A stretch of DNA of 64,000 nt. Source: Mycolicibacterium holsaticum DSM 44478 = JCM 12374. GTDB taxonomy: Bacteria > Actinomycetota > Actinomycetes > Mycobacteriales > Mycobacteriaceae. Numbering within the stretch: the first letter of the stretch is position 1; each line of letters opens with the position of its first letter. This document shows positions 63,933-64,000 of this stretch, one piece after another. A program made the position numbers and the translations under genes. Where the stretch lies: positions 5,456,001-5,520,000 of the forward strand of contig NZ_CP080998.1 of NCBI RefSeq assembly GCF_019645835.1, given 5' to 3'. The notes under the pieces were generated by a model that was not told the origin of the DNA, made no database searches, and saw nothing but the letters and a program-made list of their open reading frames with translations.

Positions 63933-64000
63933 GTGCGAGTCATCCGCAAGATTGCACTCATCGGCTATGAAGAGACGCATCGAGTCGCGGTCGATGAATT
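63933..64000 (+). CDS. Possible start of a further gene, cut by window end
   Basis: A GTG at 63933, nine bases after AGGTGG, opens a frame that runs to the window end without a stop (VRVIRKIALIGYEETHRVAV). Only 22 codons are visible, so neither function nor reality can be judged. It lies 43 bp after the DinB-like gene on the same strand and would fit as the next operon member. Confidence 0.3.
   Translation, partial: MRVIRKIALIGYEETHRVAVDE

Overview
The window is actinobacterial and most likely from a fast-growing Mycobacterium (Mycolicibacterium). It is very GC-rich, GTG and TTG starts are common, genes overlap by four bases (ATGA/GTGA), acyl-CoA dehydrogenase genes are abundant, and there is a mycofactocin-type SDR. 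Almost all 64 kb is one catabolic island. I see no rRNA, tRNA, CRISPR array or insertion sequence.

Layout. (A) 1-8122 (-) is one overlapping operon: an SDR/dikinase-His-domain fusion, a lipocalin-like protein, a DUF35 protein, a Cys-less thiolase-fold protein, a histidine phosphatase, a BKACE enzyme, a ferredoxin and a P450 cut by the window edge. (B) 8314-10374 (-) holds a HAD hydrolase, a small coiled-coil protein and an amidohydrolase. (C) 10474-15387 (-) is a full beta-oxidation set: ligase, 3-hydroxyacyl-CoA dehydrogenase, two hot-dog hydratases, DUF35 protein and thiolase. (D) 15524-26960 holds a CaiB transferase, a mycofactocin SDR, a frameshifted amidohydrolase, an epoxide hydrolase, a winged-helix protein, two acyl-CoA dehydrogenases, a GntR regulator, a half-size pyruvate phosphate dikinase and a second amidohydrolase. 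(E) 27023-37259 (+) is an acyclic-terpene-utilization (Atu)-like operon: biotin carboxylase/carboxyltransferase pair, AtuA, acyl-CoA dehydrogenases, crotonase and SDRs. (F) 37208-43334 (-) has a Mo/W oxidoreductase, a LarC remnant and a second copy of the fusion plus lipocalin-like pair. (G) 43421-48320 holds a TetR regulator, three acyl-CoA dehydrogenases and an alpha/beta hydrolase. (H) 48323-54415 holds a TetR regulator and an operon with a linalool dehydratase/isomerase-family protein, an SDR, a CtaG-like membrane protein and an aldehyde dehydrogenase. (I) 54433-62519 (-) is an operon of three large fusion proteins plus a nitronate monooxygenase. (J) 63140-63889 is a DinB-like protein.

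The unifying signal is a 15-bp palindrome, TATAACC-W-GGTTATA, perfect or degenerate, at 13 places, always in the gap before a transcription unit. Nearly every unit carries one, so the island looks like a single regulon. The exceptions are the second fusion module, preceded by a different 27-bp palindrome beside a TetR gene, and the linalool-dehydratase-like operon beside another TetR gene.

Best reading (inference): the island degrades an isoprenoid, perhaps an acyclic monoterpene or a terpenoid side chain. The linalool dehydratase/isomerase-like protein, SDR and aldehyde dehydrogenase would make an acid. A ligase or CoA transferase would activate it. An Atu-type carboxylation route and beta-oxidation, with Ltp2/DUF35-like carbon-carbon cleavage, would break it down. 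The two SDR/His-domain fusions and the half dikinase suggest a phosphotransfer step not described for such pathways. The true substrate cannot be fixed from sequence alone.
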